Positions 8,363 to 20,399 of a stretch of 64,000 nt of DNA are shown piece after piece. The notes under the pieces are model-generated. The model had not been told where the DNA came from, searched no databases, and was given only the letters and a program-made list of their open reading frames with translations. This DNA is from Allomuricauda sp. (GTDB lineage Bacteria > Bacteroidota > Bacteroidia > Flavobacteriales > Flavobacteriaceae): NCBI RefSeq assembly GCF_028280385.1, contig NZ_JANQLX010000001.1, positions 186,001-250,000 on the forward strand, read 5' to 3'. A program made the translations under genes and the position numbers. Each line of letters opens with the position of its first letter. Position 1 is the first letter of the stretch.

Positions 8363-8531
8363 ATATCTAACTCAACATTAAAAATTTAGAATTCAAAATT
8401 GCTAAGCTCAAGTTCAAACTCAAGCACAAAAAATCATACTTCTGACTTCCACCTCAGTGCATCTGGCATCCAGCAACCAACATTCAAAATTGAACAATGA
8501 TTATTGACAATTGCCCATTGCTAATTGAAAA

Positions 8532-9560
8532 TCAACTACCGATTGCGTATCTCGCCTTGGCAGCCACGCTTTGGTCCGTAAATTGCCCTTCCAAAAACTT
8601 AAGATAACCCACTATACCGATCATGCCGGCATTGTCCGTGCAATAAGAAAATTTGGGAATATAGGTTTTCCAGCCCAAAGTTTCCTCAGCTTCCTTTAGC
8701 CGGGCCCTAATACCCGAATTGGCCGCAACACCACCTCCTATGGCTACCTGTTTGATTCCCGTTTGCTCTGCTGCCAATACTAATTTATCCATCAGGATTT
8801 CCAATATGGTATGTTGCACCGAAGCGCAGATATCATCAATATGCTGCTGCACAAAATCCGGGTTCTTCCGGGTTTCCCTTTGTAAAAAGTAAAGGATACT
8901 GGTCTTTAACCCACTAAAACTAAAATTAAGACCATCAACCTTGGGTTTTGGAAAAGCATAGGCGTGCGGATTCCCTTCCCGGGCATGCTTGTCAACCAAT
9001 GGTCCGCCTGGATACGGAAGCCCCATGAGCTTAGCGCTCTTATCAAAGGCTTCGCCCACGGCATCGTCCAAAGTTTCGCCCAAAACCTCCATATCAAAGT
9101 AATGGTTAACCTTCACAATCTGGGTATGTCCACCGCTTATCGTCATGGCCAAAAAAGGGAATTGGGGTTTTTGCATCTCTTCATCCTCAATAAAATGGGC
9201 TAAAATATGGGCTTCCATATGGTTCACCTCAATCAGGGGGATGTTCAGTCCAAGGGCCAAAGATTTGGCAAAGGAAGTGCCCACCAACAGCGACCCCATA
9301 AGTCCCGGTCCACGGGTAAATGCTATGGCGGATAGTTGTTTTTTGTCGATATTTGCTTTGGCCAAGGCCTGATGGACCACGGGAACGATATTTTGCTGAT
9401 GTGCCCTAGAAGCCAATTCTGGGACAACACCTCCATATTGTCTATGGATTTCTTGGGTGGCCACCACATTGCTGAGCACTTTGGTATTGCAAAGCACTGC
9501 GGCCGACGTGTCGTCACAGGAAGATTCTATGGCAAGAATGTATTTTTTTACTGAAGCCAC
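8532..9560 (-). CDS. tsaD: tRNA N6-adenosine threonylcarbamoyltransferase TsaD
   Basis: A 342-residue member of the Kae1/TsaD ASKHA family that transfers threonylcarbamoyl to A37 of ANN-decoding tRNAs together with TsaB and TsaE. Hallmarks are AIESSCDDTSAAV at the N-terminus, the metal-binding HMEAHILAHF (HxxxH), SGGHTQIV, FSFSGLKTS, and GGGVAANSGIRARL. The best start is GTG at 9560; no ATG is available between it and the first conserved residues. It is divergent from tamB with only 72 bp between the starts. Confidence 0.96.
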   Translation of the reverse strand: MASVKKYILAIESSCDDTSAAVLCNTKVLSNVVATQEIHRQYGGVVPELASRAHQQNIVPVVHQALAKANIDKKQLSAIAFTRGPGLMGSLLVGTSFAKSLALGLNIPLIEVNHMEAHILAHFIEDEEMQKPQFPFLAMTISGGHTQIVKVNHYFDMEVLGETLDDAVGEAFDKSAKLMGLPYPGGPLVDKHAREGNPHAYAFPKPKVDGLNFSFSGLKTSILYFLQRETRKNPDFVQQHIDDICASVQHTILEILMDKLVLAAEQTGIKQVAIGGGVAANSGIRARLKEAEETLGWKTYIPKFSYCTDNAGMIGIVGYLKFLEGQFTDQSVAAKARYAIGS

Positions 9561-9586
9561 GGATTTTGGAACAAAAATTGGTCGAG

Positions 9587-9614
9587 CAAAGGTAAAACAT
9601 AAAGCCCTATCAAA
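9587..9614 (-). promoter_or_regulatory. Candidate promoter for tsaD
   Basis: On the minus strand a perfect TAnnTTTG -7 element, TACCTTTG, lies at 9594-9587, about 26 bp before the GTG start. TTTG lies 16 bp upstream (9614-9611), slightly closer than the 19-21 bp usual for Bacteroidota promoters. Confidence 0.42.
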
Positions 9615-9632
9615 AAATTAAGGAAAATACTG

Positions 9633-12600
9633 TTGCGCTTGGTATTGGCAATTCTGCTGATCATGGTGTTGGGCTCATTGATTTTATCCATTCCAGCCGT
9701 TCAGACCAGTATGGCCAGGTATGCCACCAAGACCTTGAATGAGGAGTTTGGAACCAATATTAATATCGATAGGGTAAGTCTTTCCCTTTTTAGCTTAAAT
9801 ACCGGAATCAAGGGAATTTATGTGGAAGACTACAAGAAAGATACCCTGGCCTATATCGAGAAACTGACCACCTCCATTCTTAACCTCAAAAACATGGCGG
9901 ATGGCCGAATGGAATTTGGTGATATCGCCGTGGACGGTCTGTTTTTTAACCTAAAGACCTACGAAAACGAAAAGGATACCAATTTGGACGTTTTTGTGGC
10001 CAAATTGGATGATGGCAAACCTCGGGCACCCGGCACGCCACCCTTCTTTATGGCTTCGGATGAGATTGAGATTGCCGAAGGTAGATTTCGCCTAACCGAC
10101 GAAAATTTGGAAAAGGAAATTGTACTGGATTTCATAGACCTTGAGGTACTGGCCAAGGATTTCCAAATATTGGGGCCGGATGTTACCCTTGATATTGAAA
10201 AACTTTCCCTGTTGAGCAAAAAAGGGGTGCGACTGGAAAATCTGTCCACGGATTTTACCTATACCAAAGAATACATGAAGTTCGAGGAGCTCAACATACA
10301 AACAAAGGAATCTGCACTTAACGGGAAACTGGTTTTTGATTATGACCGGGAGGATTTTGCCGAGTTCTTGGACAAAGTAAACGTAACGGCAAACTTTTCG
10401 GAGTCTACCGTGGCATTAAATGATGTTAATAGTTTTTACAATGAATTTGGACAGGACAGGGTGGTCACCTTTTCAGGGGACTTTTCCGGAGTGCTCAACG
10501 CCTTGCAGGTGGACAACTTTGTGGCTCAATCGGGGCGTACAGGGGTTCGTGGAGATTTCCAGTTCAACAATATGTTCAGCAAAGAAGCCCCCTTTGTGAT
10601 GCAGGCTGATATGCGGAACCTTACTTCCAGCTATTACCAGCTTAGAGCCCTGCTCCCCAACATTTTGGGGGCCAATATTCCTTCTTCCTTCCAGAAATTG
10701 GGTCAATTCACCATACGCGGAGATGCCGAGGTGACAGAAACTTCCCTGGATGTGCAAATTAATTTGAATACAGCCATTGGAAGCAGTTATTCCGATTTGC
10801 AGATGACCAATATCCAAACCATTGATGATGCATCCTATATCGGTTTTATCTCCTTGATCGACTTTGATCTTGGGAATTTTATAGATGATGAAAAGTTCGG
10901 GCTCACCTCCATGGATGTAAATGTGGAGGGCAAGGGGTTTATTTCCGAATATCTGAACACAGAGGTTATTGGGCAGGTATACAAGTTGGACTACAACGGC
11001 TATATGTACAACAATCTAAGGGTGTCCGGTATCCTGAAGGAACAGCTCTTTGACGGTTCTTTGGTGAGCAATGACGATAATGTAAGATTCAGTTTTAAGG
11101 GCTTGGCAGATTTCGGGGATGATGCCAACAAATTCAATTTTATTGCATCCGTAGATCATGCAGATCTAAAACAAATGAACTTCATCAACGATAGTGTATC
11201 CATTTTTAGCGGCGACCTTAATATGGACATTGAAGGGAGCACCTTGGACAATATTGTGGGCCAGGTCAGATTTTCAAATACCATTTACCACAATAAGAAT
11301 GGCACCTATTATTTTGATGATTTTGCTATTTCCTCAAAATTTGACCAGGATACCGTCCGTACCGTGGAAATCAATTCCCCGGATATTATCACGGGATATG
11401 TCAGGGGAAAGTTCAAGGTGAATGAACTGGGCAAATTGGTTCAGAATTCCATTGGGAGCATTTATACCAATTACCGACCCTTTGAGATTTCCGAAGGACA
11501 ACGGCTCAGTTTTAACTTTAAGATCTACAACAAAATTGTCGATGTCTTTTTCCCTGATATGGCCTTCGACCCAAATACATTTATCCGTGGTAATATTGTT
11601 TCGGACGAAGGGGATTTCAAACTCACTTTTAAATCCCCCAGCATCAAGGCCTTTGGTAACCAATTGGATGAGGTTGAACTGAAGATTGACAACAAGAACC
11701 CTCTGTTCAACACCTTTCTTTCCGTTGCGGATATGTCCACGATTTACTATGATGTAAAGGACTTTAACCTTATCAACACCACCTTAAAGGATACGCTGTT
11801 CTTCAGAACTGAATTTAAGGGGGGAAGGGGATATGATGACAGCTACAAACTGAATTTCTACCATACCTTCAACGAGCAGAACAAATCCGTGATCGGCCTT
11901 AAAAAATCGGATATCAATTTCAAGGGAAATAGGTGGGTGCTGAACAAGGATGGCAACAATAAAAACAAGGTGATATTGAACAGGACCTTGGATAGTATCC
12001 GTATTGAGGACGTGGTCATGGATCATAATAACAAAGAGCAAATCAGATTGCGGGGCGAATTGGCCGACTCAACCTATAAAGATTTGGACCTTCAGTTTAA
12101 GATTGTCTCCTTGGACAAGATTACACCGGACATTGATAGTCTAAAATTGGATGGTTCCGTGGATGGATTTCTCAATATCCTGCAAAAAGATGGCAATTAC
12201 CTGCCCACCTCCAGTTTAAATGTAAGGGATTTTAGTGTGAACGACATGCGGATGGGGGATTTGGAAATCGGGATCTTTGGAAATAACGACCTTACCCAAT
12301 TTGGGGTCAGTTCCTGGCTCATAGACAATGGAAAGGAGAAGATGAGTATCAATGGGAAAGTCTTTAACCGAAACAACCAGCAAGAACTTAATCTATTTGC
12401 CAATTTTACTGATTTTGAGCTGGAGCCATTCAGTCCACTGGGCGATGGGGTCATATCCAATATTAGGGGTCGTCTGGATGGCAACACAAGGATTGTGGGT
12501 AGTGTGGATAACCCATCCATCAATGGGATTCTAAGTTTAAACGATGCCGGTTTGGGCATCCCTTATCTAAATGTGGATTACAATTTTGCACCCTATTCCA

Positions 12601-14087
12601 GGGTTCGTTTGTTTGATCAGACATTTTATTTTGAAGAGGTTGGCCTATCCGATGTTGTGGAGGGAACCACTGCTACCTTGGACGGAACCATAAACCATAC
12701 TGCCTTTGGGGATTGGTCCTTGGACTTGGATGTGGATACTAACAACAACCGCTTCATGATCCTAAATACCGGATTTGAGGAAGAAGCCCTTTATTACGGC
12801 ACCGGATTTATTAATGGTACGGGGAGTATTTATGGACCCACGGATGCCCTTACCATTGCAGTGGATGCTACCACAGCGCGTGGGACATCCCTCAAAATTC
12901 CATTGAGCGATGTAACCACGGTCGGGGATTATTCGTTTATCAATTTTATTGAAAAAGGAAGCTCCGAAGCTTTCAAGGAGGAGCGGGTGTTGGACGATTA
13001 CCAAGGTCTTGAAATGGCCTTTGATTTAGCGGTCACCCCAGATGCGGAAGTTGAAATAGTGGTAGACCAAAATACCGGGAGTTCCCTTAAGGGAACCGGG
13101 GAGGGAATTCTGCTGATAGAGATCAACACAAACGGTAAATTCAACATGTACGGGGAATTCGTTGCCGTTACCGGGCAATACAATTTTAAATATGGGGGTG
13201 TAATAGATAAAACCTTTCAAGTACGGCCCGGTGGTACCATTCTATGGGAGCGCGACCCCTTGGAAGCCCAATTGAATTTGGAGGCGGTGTATAGGCTCAA
13301 TGCCAATCCGGCGCCCCTATTGGATGGACAGGCTTTGAGTTCAAGGGTACCCACCGAGGTTGTGGTGCGCTTGGATGGCGAGCTTGAAAGCCCCAATATA
13401 GCCTTTGACATAGAATTTCCGGGAACCAATTCGGTGCAGCAATCGGAATTGGAATACAGATTGCAGGACCCCACGGTAAAGGAACGTAATGCATTTTTCC
13501 TGTTGGCACAAGGCACTTTTGTAAATGAGCAGACCGGAATTAATCAACAAGCGGTCACTGGGAATCTCATTCAAACAGCCTCTGGCTTGCTCAACCAGAT
13601 TTTGGGAGGGGAAAATGACAAGTTCAATTTGGGGGTTTCCTATGAGCAGGGACAAATCAATAGGGATGCCGATATTAGGACAGAAAATAGGATAGGGGTC
13701 ACGGTTTCCACCCAAATATCCGATAGGATTTTGGTAAACGGTAGAGTGGGGGTTCCCGTAGGTGGGGTATCGGAATCCGTTGTGGCTGGCGATGTGGAGG
13801 TCCAGGTACTTCTAAATGAGGAAGGAACCCTAAGCGCCAAGATATTTAACAGGGAAAACCAGATACAGCAATTTTTGGTGGAAAGACAGGGCTATACCCA
13901 AGGTGTTGGTTTAAGTTATCAGGTTGATTTTAATAGTTTTAAGGAGTTAATGAAGCGAATCTTCAAGAAAAGGGAGTCCGCTCCAACACCTAAAGAAGAA
14001 GATGAACAATCAACGGAGATCATGGGCAAGGATAGCTTGATAAGGTTTGCTCCCAAAAACCGCATTACCAAAAAGTCATCCAAATAG
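9633..14087 (+). CDS. tamB: Translocation/assembly module TamB (DUF490 family), 1484 residues
   Basis: A very large AsmA/TamB-type protein with an N-terminal membrane anchor (LVLAILLIMVLGSLILSIP) and over 1400 residues of repetitive beta-rich sequence. It ends in the conserved TamB C-terminal domain: FNMYGEFVAVTGQYNFKYG, then LEAVYRLNANPAP, then a barrel-like tail with LNQILGGENDKFNLGVSYE. The family bridges inner and outer membranes and is implicated in outer-membrane protein assembly or phospholipid transport. The start is uncertain: TTG 9633 directly precedes the hydrophobic anchor, but the frame stays open back to 9603 with LRKIL-like residues, so a few more N-terminal residues are possible. 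The C-terminus has a charged tail. Confidence 0.92.
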   Translation: MRLVLAILLIMVLGSLILSIPAVQTSMARYATKTLNEEFGTNINIDRVSLSLFSLNTGIKGIYVEDYKKDTLAYIEKLTTSILNLKNMADGRMEFGDIAVDGLFFNLKTYENEKDTNLDVFVAKLDDGKPRAPGTPPFFMASDEIEIAEGRFRLTDENLEKEIVLDFIDLEVLAKDFQILGPDVTLDIEKLSLLSKKGVRLENLSTDFTYTKEYMKFEELNIQTKESALNGKLVFDYDREDFAEFLDKVNVTANFSESTVALNDVNSFYNEFGQDRVVTFSGDFSGVLNALQVDNFVAQSGRTGVRGDFQFNNMFSKEAPFVMQADMRNLTSSYYQLRALLPNILGANIPSSFQKLGQFTIRGDAEVTETSLDVQINLNTAIGSSYSDLQMTNIQTIDDASYIGFISLIDFDLGNFIDDEKFGLTSMDVNVEGKGFISEYLNTEVIGQVYKLDYNGYMYNNLRVSGILKEQLFDGSLVSNDDNVRFSFKGLADFGDDANKFNFIASVDHADLKQMNFINDSVSIFSGDLNMDIEGSTLDNIVGQVRFSNTIYHNKNGTYYFDDFAISSKFDQDTVRTVEINSPDIITGYVRGKFKVNELGKLVQNSIGSIYTNYRPFEISEGQRLSFNFKIYNKIVDVFFPDMAFDPNTFIRGNIVSDEGDFKLTFKSPSIKAFGNQLDEVELKIDNKNPLFNTFLSVADMSTIYYDVKDFNLINTTLKDTLFFRTEFKGGRGYDDSYKLNFYHTFNEQNKSVIGLKKSDINFKGNRWVLNKDGNNKNKVILNRTLDSIRIEDVVMDHNNKEQIRLRGELADSTYKDLDLQFKIVSLDKITPDIDSLKLDGSVDGFLNILQKDGNYLPTSSLNVRDFSVNDMRMGDLEIGIFGNNDLTQFGVSSWLIDNGKEKMSINGKVFNRNNQQELNLFANFTDFELEPFSPLGDGVISNIRGRLDGNTRIVGSVDNPSINGILSLNDAGLGIPYLNVDYNFAPYSRVRLFDQTFYFEEVGLSDVVEGTTATLDGTINHTAFGDWSLDLDVDTNNNRFMILNTGFEEEALYYGTGFINGTGSIYGPTDALTIAVDATTARGTSLKIPLSDVTTVGDYSFINFIEKGSSEAFKEERVLDDYQGLEMAFDLAVTPDAEVEIVVDQNTGSSLKGTGEGILLIEINTNGKFNMYGEFVAVTGQYNFKYGGVIDKTFQVRPGGTILWERDPLEAQLNLEAVYRLNANPAPLLDGQALSSRVPTEVVVRLDGELESPNIAFDIEFPGTNSVQQSELEYRLQDPTVKERNAFFLLAQGTFVNEQTGINQQAVTGNLIQTASGLLNQILGGENDKFNLGVSYEQGQINRDADIRTENRIGVTVSTQISDRILVNGRVGVPVGGVSESVVAGDVEVQVLLNEEGTLSAKIFNRENQIQQFLVERQGYTQGVGLSYQVDFNSFKELMKRIFKKRESAPTPKEEDEQSTEIMGKDSLIRFAPKNRITKKSSK

Positions 14088-14191
14088 GCTTTATTTTTTT
14101 GATTTTTCAATAAAAATTTCACGAAAACGTTTGAGATTTTTCTCGAAATCAAATTCGTAAGTATGTCATTCGTAATTTGAATAAAGTTTCC

Positions 14192-14199
14192 TAGTTTTG
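14192..14199 (+). promoter_or_regulatory. Candidate -7 element upstream of pfkA
   Basis: TAGTTTTG matches the Bacteroidota -7 consensus and ends 17 bp before the pfkA ATG, in a 129-bp AT-rich gap after tamB. No matching -33 TTTG lies at the expected distance, so the call is tentative. Confidence 0.33.
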
Positions 14200-14216
14200 G
14201 CTTTTTAAACGATTTA

Positions 14217-16234
<2,018 letters not shown>

Positions 16235-16255
16235 TTTACTATCTTAAATGAGGAT

Positions 16256-16286
16256 TCGGGAAGGAGGGATTCTGCTTCCCGATTCT
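16256..16286 (+). terminator. Hairpin between gapA and the GlcNAc kinase gene
   Basis: TCGGGAAG (16256-16263) pairs with CTTCCCGA (16275-16282) across an 11-nt loop and is followed by TTCTT. The stem is good but the T-run weak, consistent with partial termination or an mRNA 3'-end stabiliser. Confidence 0.42.
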
Positions 16287-16303
16287 TAACTAAATACTGA
16301 CGT

Positions 16304-17155
16304 ATGATATTGATTGTTGACAGCGGCGCGACAAAAGCGGATTGGATTGCCTTGGATGATAGTGGAAAGCAACTATTTATGACCCAAACCTTGGGATTAA
16401 GCCCTGAGGTGCTTACCCGGGAGGTTATTGAAGATAGGTTGGCCAACAATTATGAGATTTCCAAAAACAAGGATAGCGTAAGTCAGTTATACTTCTACGG
16501 GGCCGGTTGCGGAACCGATAGAATGAAAAATTTCCTAAAGGAAATTTTCAAGAAATTTTTCCCAAATGCCAAGGCCGAAGTACGGGAAGATACCTATGCC
16601 GCCATTTATTCCACTACCAAAATTGGACATCAGGGCATCGTCTGTATTCTTGGAACCGGTTCCAATTGTAGTTACTATGATGGCCACCAATTGTTCCAAA
16701 AGGTAACATCCTTGGGATATATCCTGATGGATGACGGCAGTGGAAACTTCTTTGGAAGAAAGTTGCTTCGCGATTACTACTTCCATAAAATGCCCCAAGA
16801 TCTAGGGATAAAATTTGCCAAGGAATACAACTTGGATGCGGATGTGATCAAGGAAAACCTGTACAAGCAACCCAACCCCAATACTTATTTGGCAACCTTT
16901 GCCCGCTTCATCATTGAAAATAAGGAGCATCCGTATTGCCGCGGGGTCATCGATAAGGGATTGCAGCAGTTTGTGAACAACTACATCATGCAATTTGAGT
17001 TGGCCACCAAGGTTCCCATAAGTTTTGTGGGCAGTATCGCTTATTTCTTAAGGGATGAATTGGCTACCGTCCTGGAGCGCAATGATTTAATCTTGGGAGT
17101 TATCCGCCAAAAGCCCATAGAGGGGCTGATGGAATTCCATCAGGAGACTATTTAA
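16304..17155 (+). CDS. N-acetylglucosamine kinase-like, BadF/BadG/BcrA/BcrD ATPase family
   Basis: A 283-residue ASKHA-fold kinase. Phosphate-1 loop: LIVDSGATKADWIALD at the N-terminus. Phosphate-2 region: CILGTGSNCSYYDG. GlcNAc-kinase-type motif: GYILMDDGSGNFFGRKLL. Members phosphorylate GlcNAc or other amino sugars. Given a NagZ-like hydrolase at 25340 and amidases nearby, salvage of amino sugars from cell-wall fragments is a reasonable inference. The last 8 bp overlap the convergent Rid gene. Confidence 0.84.
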   Translation: MILIVDSGATKADWIALDDSGKQLFMTQTLGLSPEVLTREVIEDRLANNYEISKNKDSVSQLYFYGAGCGTDRMKNFLKEIFKKFFPNAKAEVREDTYAAIYSTTKIGHQGIVCILGTGSNCSYYDGHQLFQKVTSLGYILMDDGSGNFFGRKLLRDYYFHKMPQDLGIKFAKEYNLDADVIKENLYKQPNPNTYLATFARFIIENKEHPYCRGVIDKGLQQFVNNYIMQFELATKVPISFVGSIAYFLRDELATVLERNDLILGVIRQKPIEGLMEFHQETI

Positions 17156-17528
17156 CGGCAATCATCGAAATTTCAACATTCACAAATTTGGGAAGGTTGG
17201 CCACTTCAACCGTTTCCCTGGCTGGAGCCGTATCCGCATCAAAATATGCCCCATAAACTTCATTGATCTGTGCAAATTGGTGCATATCCTTGATAAAAAT
17301 GGAAGTCTTGACCACATCCTCAAAGGTCATCCCCGCAGTGTCCAAAATGGCTTTTAGGTTTTCCATGGACTGCTTGGTCTCTTTCTGGATATCCCCTTGA
17401 ACCAATTCCCCAGTGCTGGGATCAATGGGAATTTGCCCGGAAATATAGAGCGTATCCTTCATCAAAACCGCTTGGTTGTAAGGACCTATAGGTGCAGGTG
17501 CATTCGGAGTATTTATAATTTTTTTCAT
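17148..17528 (-). CDS. RidA family enamine/imine deaminase
   Basis: A 126-residue Rid protein that hydrolyses reactive 2-aminoacrylate-type intermediates released by PLP enzymes. The family signature is complete: APAPIGPYNQAV near the N-terminus, LYISGQIPIDPSTGE, and the C-terminal APARETVEVANLPK with the substrate-binding Arg, followed by VEISMIAV. It is usually a trimer in the cytosol. It starts 44 bp after the lptD stop on the minus strand and may be read from lptD. Confidence 0.93.
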   Translation of the reverse strand: MKKIINTPNAPAPIGPYNQAVLMKDTLYISGQIPIDPSTGELVQGDIQKETKQSMENLKAILDTAGMTFEDVVKTSIFIKDMHQFAQINEVYGAYFDADTAPARETVEVANLPKFVNVEISMIAVK

Positions 17529-17572
17529 GGCGTATTGGATTGATTCAACTTATTGGGGCAAGATATCTAAAA

Positions 17573-20269
17573 TTAGCGCACGCTTCGGAATGGCTGACTT
17601 CTATTTTCCCATTTAAGGTCACTTAGGATGGATGCCTTGATTCCGATAAAAAAGTACCAACGCTCAAATCGGCCAAACGGGGTCCAATCAAAACTCAATC
17701 GGAAACTGTTCAAATCCCGTTTAAAGGCAAAACGGGTATCGGCAAAACCTTTGTTTTTTAAATCGTAACCGGAGGTGACCCCAACTTCCCATTTTGGGGA
17801 GAGCTTCACGTTCCCATTGAACATGAGTGAGTGATTCGTAATTTCCCGCTGCCTATTGCTATTGTTATATGTGGCCACATAGGTAAAGCGCATATCCCAG
17901 GGAATTTGGTTGGTATAGAGTGGGTTGTTCTCTTCGGAATCGGAATCGGGTCCCCGTTCCTCAAAATTGGAACGTCCATCCCTTGCCCCTTTTAACTCAA
18001 AGGGATTGGCACTGTAATCAGGTTCACTGGACTTCCTATCGTCCTTACTCTTATCCCCACCTTTTCGGAACATCTCACTATCCAACTTAAACCCGGTGTT
18101 CAATCGTGCCGAGGTCAGCCTAAAGAGCCCACCCCCATTTTTTACGTTTAAGGTGTTTATACGTCTTCCATTGTTGTCGATTGCATAGGGATCAAAGGTA
18201 GCCGAGAAGTTGATGGGGACGTTCCTGATAATCTGGGTGGCTCCGTTCATTATCACAGGACTCAATTTTAAGGAGTCCGCTTCAAAGTTATAGTTGGTGG
18301 AAAAGGTTAGGTTACTCAGAATCTGCACCTTCCGGGGTTCCAGTACTGTGGAATCCTTGTCCCGTACCTTGGCTTCTAGGGTATTTTGCAAGGAAAACCC
18401 GATCGAATTCCCCTTGCTCAAGGAAGGTCTTCCATAAATACTGGTTTCAAATGGGGTATACTGCACGTCATCTCCTTCTCCATCCTGATAGGTCTCATAG
18501 AACTGCTCAAAAGAAGGTGCATAGTTATAACTGATGGAAGGGCGAATGGTGTGCCTAATGGCCTGAATCTTCTTGTCCTCCCCAAAGTTGAAGGTCCCGT
18601 ACATTACCGTTCCCAAACTAGCCCCCATGCTGTAGCGGTTAAATCGATCAAATCCTGGAATGGTGTCGGTAACAACGGCTTGTTCGTCTTCATCAAACCT
18701 TCTACTAACGGTTTCAAGGGTCCAGACATCCTCATAATTACCGTTCAAACTAACACTGAGGTATTTGGCTACCTTAAAGTTGGTCCCAATGGGGATACGG
18801 TGTCTGGCACCCACTCTCGCGTTTTCGAACATTTCACTGGTAAAAAAGTCCTCTTCCGTAGTGGTGATACTATTTTGTGCGTTTACATCGTACTGAAAAT
18901 TCACGTTCTGGATAATTCCCTTTTTGATACCATCCCTTTTGGCAAACGGGAAAATCCGTTCCATACTGGCCTGGAAGGTAGGCAACGACATACTTATGGA
19001 CTGTGTTCTGGAGTTCTGCGAATGCGTCAGTGTTAAACTGGTGTTCACGGAAGGGTAGGCCGGAAACGTCTTTGAATAACTAATGGACGATGCAAAGGTA
19101 TTGGTCTGCGTATTGGAACGGTTCACCTGGTTCAAGGAATTGGTAAAGAACTGGCTACTCCCCAAGTTGACCGATGCCGAAAAACGGGAATACGGACTGG
19201 CCTTAGGGTCTTGGGTATGTTGTATTCTGATGTTGTAATTACTGGTCCTGCTAAAATCGTCAAAACCCTTTTGGCTTCTGATCAGGTTTTCAAAACTAAA
19301 ATTGACGTTGCCCCGGAACTTATAACGTTTGGAATAAACGGAGTTGGCCCTAAAGCCATAGCTTCCATTGGTATAGAAATCCCCTGTCACCATAAGGTCC
19401 ACGTATTCACTAATGGGCAGGTAGTATCCCCCATTCTGTAGAAAGTAGCCCCGTTGCGGGTCATTACCAAACGTAGGGAACATGAGCCCAGCAGTGCGGC
19501 CCGTGGTCAAGGGAAAATAAGCAAAGGGCAGGGCCACCGGGGTGGGAACATCCACAATATAAATGTTGCTGAACCCGGCAATGATTTTCTTTTTGGGAAC
19601 AAATTTCGCCTTGCGTATTCTGATATAGTAATCGGGATCTACCGTATCCTTTGAGGTGGTCAGTTTTCCTTCACTGAGGAAATAGACCGAATCGTTCTCC
19701 TTTTTGGTGACCTCCGCATACACCTTCATGGCATCGCTTCCCAATTGTCCGAGACCGGCCTGTTGTTCGGTGCGGGAATTCCAAATGAGTGCCTTTTGCG
19801 TATCAAAATTAAAGCGGATGGAATCTGGCCGCACCTCATTGGTACCTTGTTTAAAATAGGGGAGTTGCGAATACGCTCCGGTAGAGTCCTTCATACGCCC
19901 AGCATACACCTCATTTTTTATATAATCCATCACAATAACGCCGGCTTTTAACTCCGTATCCTGATAGTAGATTTCTGCTTCGTTAAACAGGTATATTTTA
20001 TTGTCCTTTTGGCTCAGCCTCACATAATCCTTGGCCTTGTACTTGATTTTATCAAGGAGCAAAGCTTGTTTTTTGGGTACCGTATCCACTTCAACGGAAT
20101 CCACGGGAATGGAATCGTTTAGGATGTTGGGAGGTATAAGGGGAGCTACTATACTGTCTTGTACCGGCTTTATGGGCAAGGGTACAATTGGGTCTTCCTG
20201 AGCTCTTAGAATTAGGGTGTTACCAAGAAGAACAAATAGGAGAACTAGAAAATGTTTATTTGATTGCAA
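17573..20269 (-). CDS. lptD: LPS-assembly protein LptD (OstA-like outer-membrane barrel)
   Basis: A large outer-membrane protein of 898 residues with a hydrophobic signal (FLVLLFVLLGNTLILRAQ). A Pro-rich spacer comes next, then an OstA-like periplasmic jellyroll (NKIYLFNEAEIYYQDTELKA), then a long beta-barrel ending in aromatic-alternating strands. PLTTGRTAGLMFPTFGNDPQ is the type of conserved loop seen in Bacteroidota LptD. The family inserts lipopolysaccharide into the outer leaflet. The start is TTG at 20269; the frame is open for a few more codons upstream, so the exact start is uncertain. It is divergent from the amidase. Confidence 0.88.
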   Translation of the reverse strand: MQSNKHFLVLLFVLLGNTLILRAQEDPIVPLPIKPVQDSIVAPLIPPNILNDSIPVDSVEVDTVPKKQALLLDKIKYKAKDYVRLSQKDNKIYLFNEAEIYYQDTELKAGVIVMDYIKNEVYAGRMKDSTGAYSQLPYFKQGTNEVRPDSIRFNFDTQKALIWNSRTEQQAGLGQLGSDAMKVYAEVTKKENDSVYFLSEGKLTTSKDTVDPDYYIRIRKAKFVPKKKIIAGFSNIYIVDVPTPVALPFAYFPLTTGRTAGLMFPTFGNDPQRGYFLQNGGYYLPISEYVDLMVTGDFYTNGSYGFRANSVYSKRYKFRGNVNFSFENLIRSQKGFDDFSRTSNYNIRIQHTQDPKASPYSRFSASVNLGSSQFFTNSLNQVNRSNTQTNTFASSISYSKTFPAYPSVNTSLTLTHSQNSRTQSISMSLPTFQASMERIFPFAKRDGIKKGIIQNVNFQYDVNAQNSITTTEEDFFTSEMFENARVGARHRIPIGTNFKVAKYLSVSLNGNYEDVWTLETVSRRFDEDEQAVVTDTIPGFDRFNRYSMGASLGTVMYGTFNFGEDKKIQAIRHTIRPSISYNYAPSFEQFYETYQDGEGDDVQYTPFETSIYGRPSLSKGNSIGFSLQNTLEAKVRDKDSTVLEPRKVQILSNLTFSTNYNFEADSLKLSPVIMNGATQIIRNVPINFSATFDPYAIDNNGRRINTLNVKNGGGLFRLTSARLNTGFKLDSEMFRKGGDKSKDDRKSSEPDYSANPFELKGARDGRSNFEERGPDSDSEENNPLYTNQIPWDMRFTYVATYNNSNRQREITNHSLMFNGNVKLSPKWEVGVTSGYDLKNKGFADTRFAFKRDLNSFRLSFDWTPFGRFERWYFFIGIKASILSDLKWENRSQPFRSVR

Positions 20270-20315
20270 CGCGATAAATCCTATTTTTGTGCTAGTTTGG
20301 CTCAGTTTTTGGGCT

Positions 20316-20323
20316 CAAACTTA
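20316..20323 (-). promoter_or_regulatory. Candidate -7 element for lptD
   Basis: On the minus strand TAAGTTTG (20323-20316) is a full TAnnTTTG match, 46 bp before the lptD TTG start. No clear -33 element is seen at the expected distance. Confidence 0.36.
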
Positions 20324-20399
20324 CATATATTTTTTGTTCTGTTGATTGGGGATTACAATAAATTTAACCTTGGCAGAACGCCTTTTTTGTACAGTTCTT

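Larger units (their letters stand above)
8150..8531. other. 382-bp non-coding stretch with two heptamer arrays and AT-rich flank
   Basis: No credible reading frame is present. The stretch holds the AAAGT-type heptamer array (8175-8286), a spacer with TGCTGAG/TGCTGGG variants, the TGAATTC-type array (8314-8362), and then about 170 bp of low-complexity sequence with repeated AATTG and TTCAAA words leading to the 3' end of tsaD. It separates two minus-strand units, so a tsaD terminator and a promoter for the TfoX-like gene should lie here. Neither is clear by eye. Confidence 0.8.

Noticed and set aside
18386-19036. 216-codon plus-strand frame inside lptD
   Set aside because: Antisense to the barrel-coding part of lptD; no start context, signal or recognised motif.
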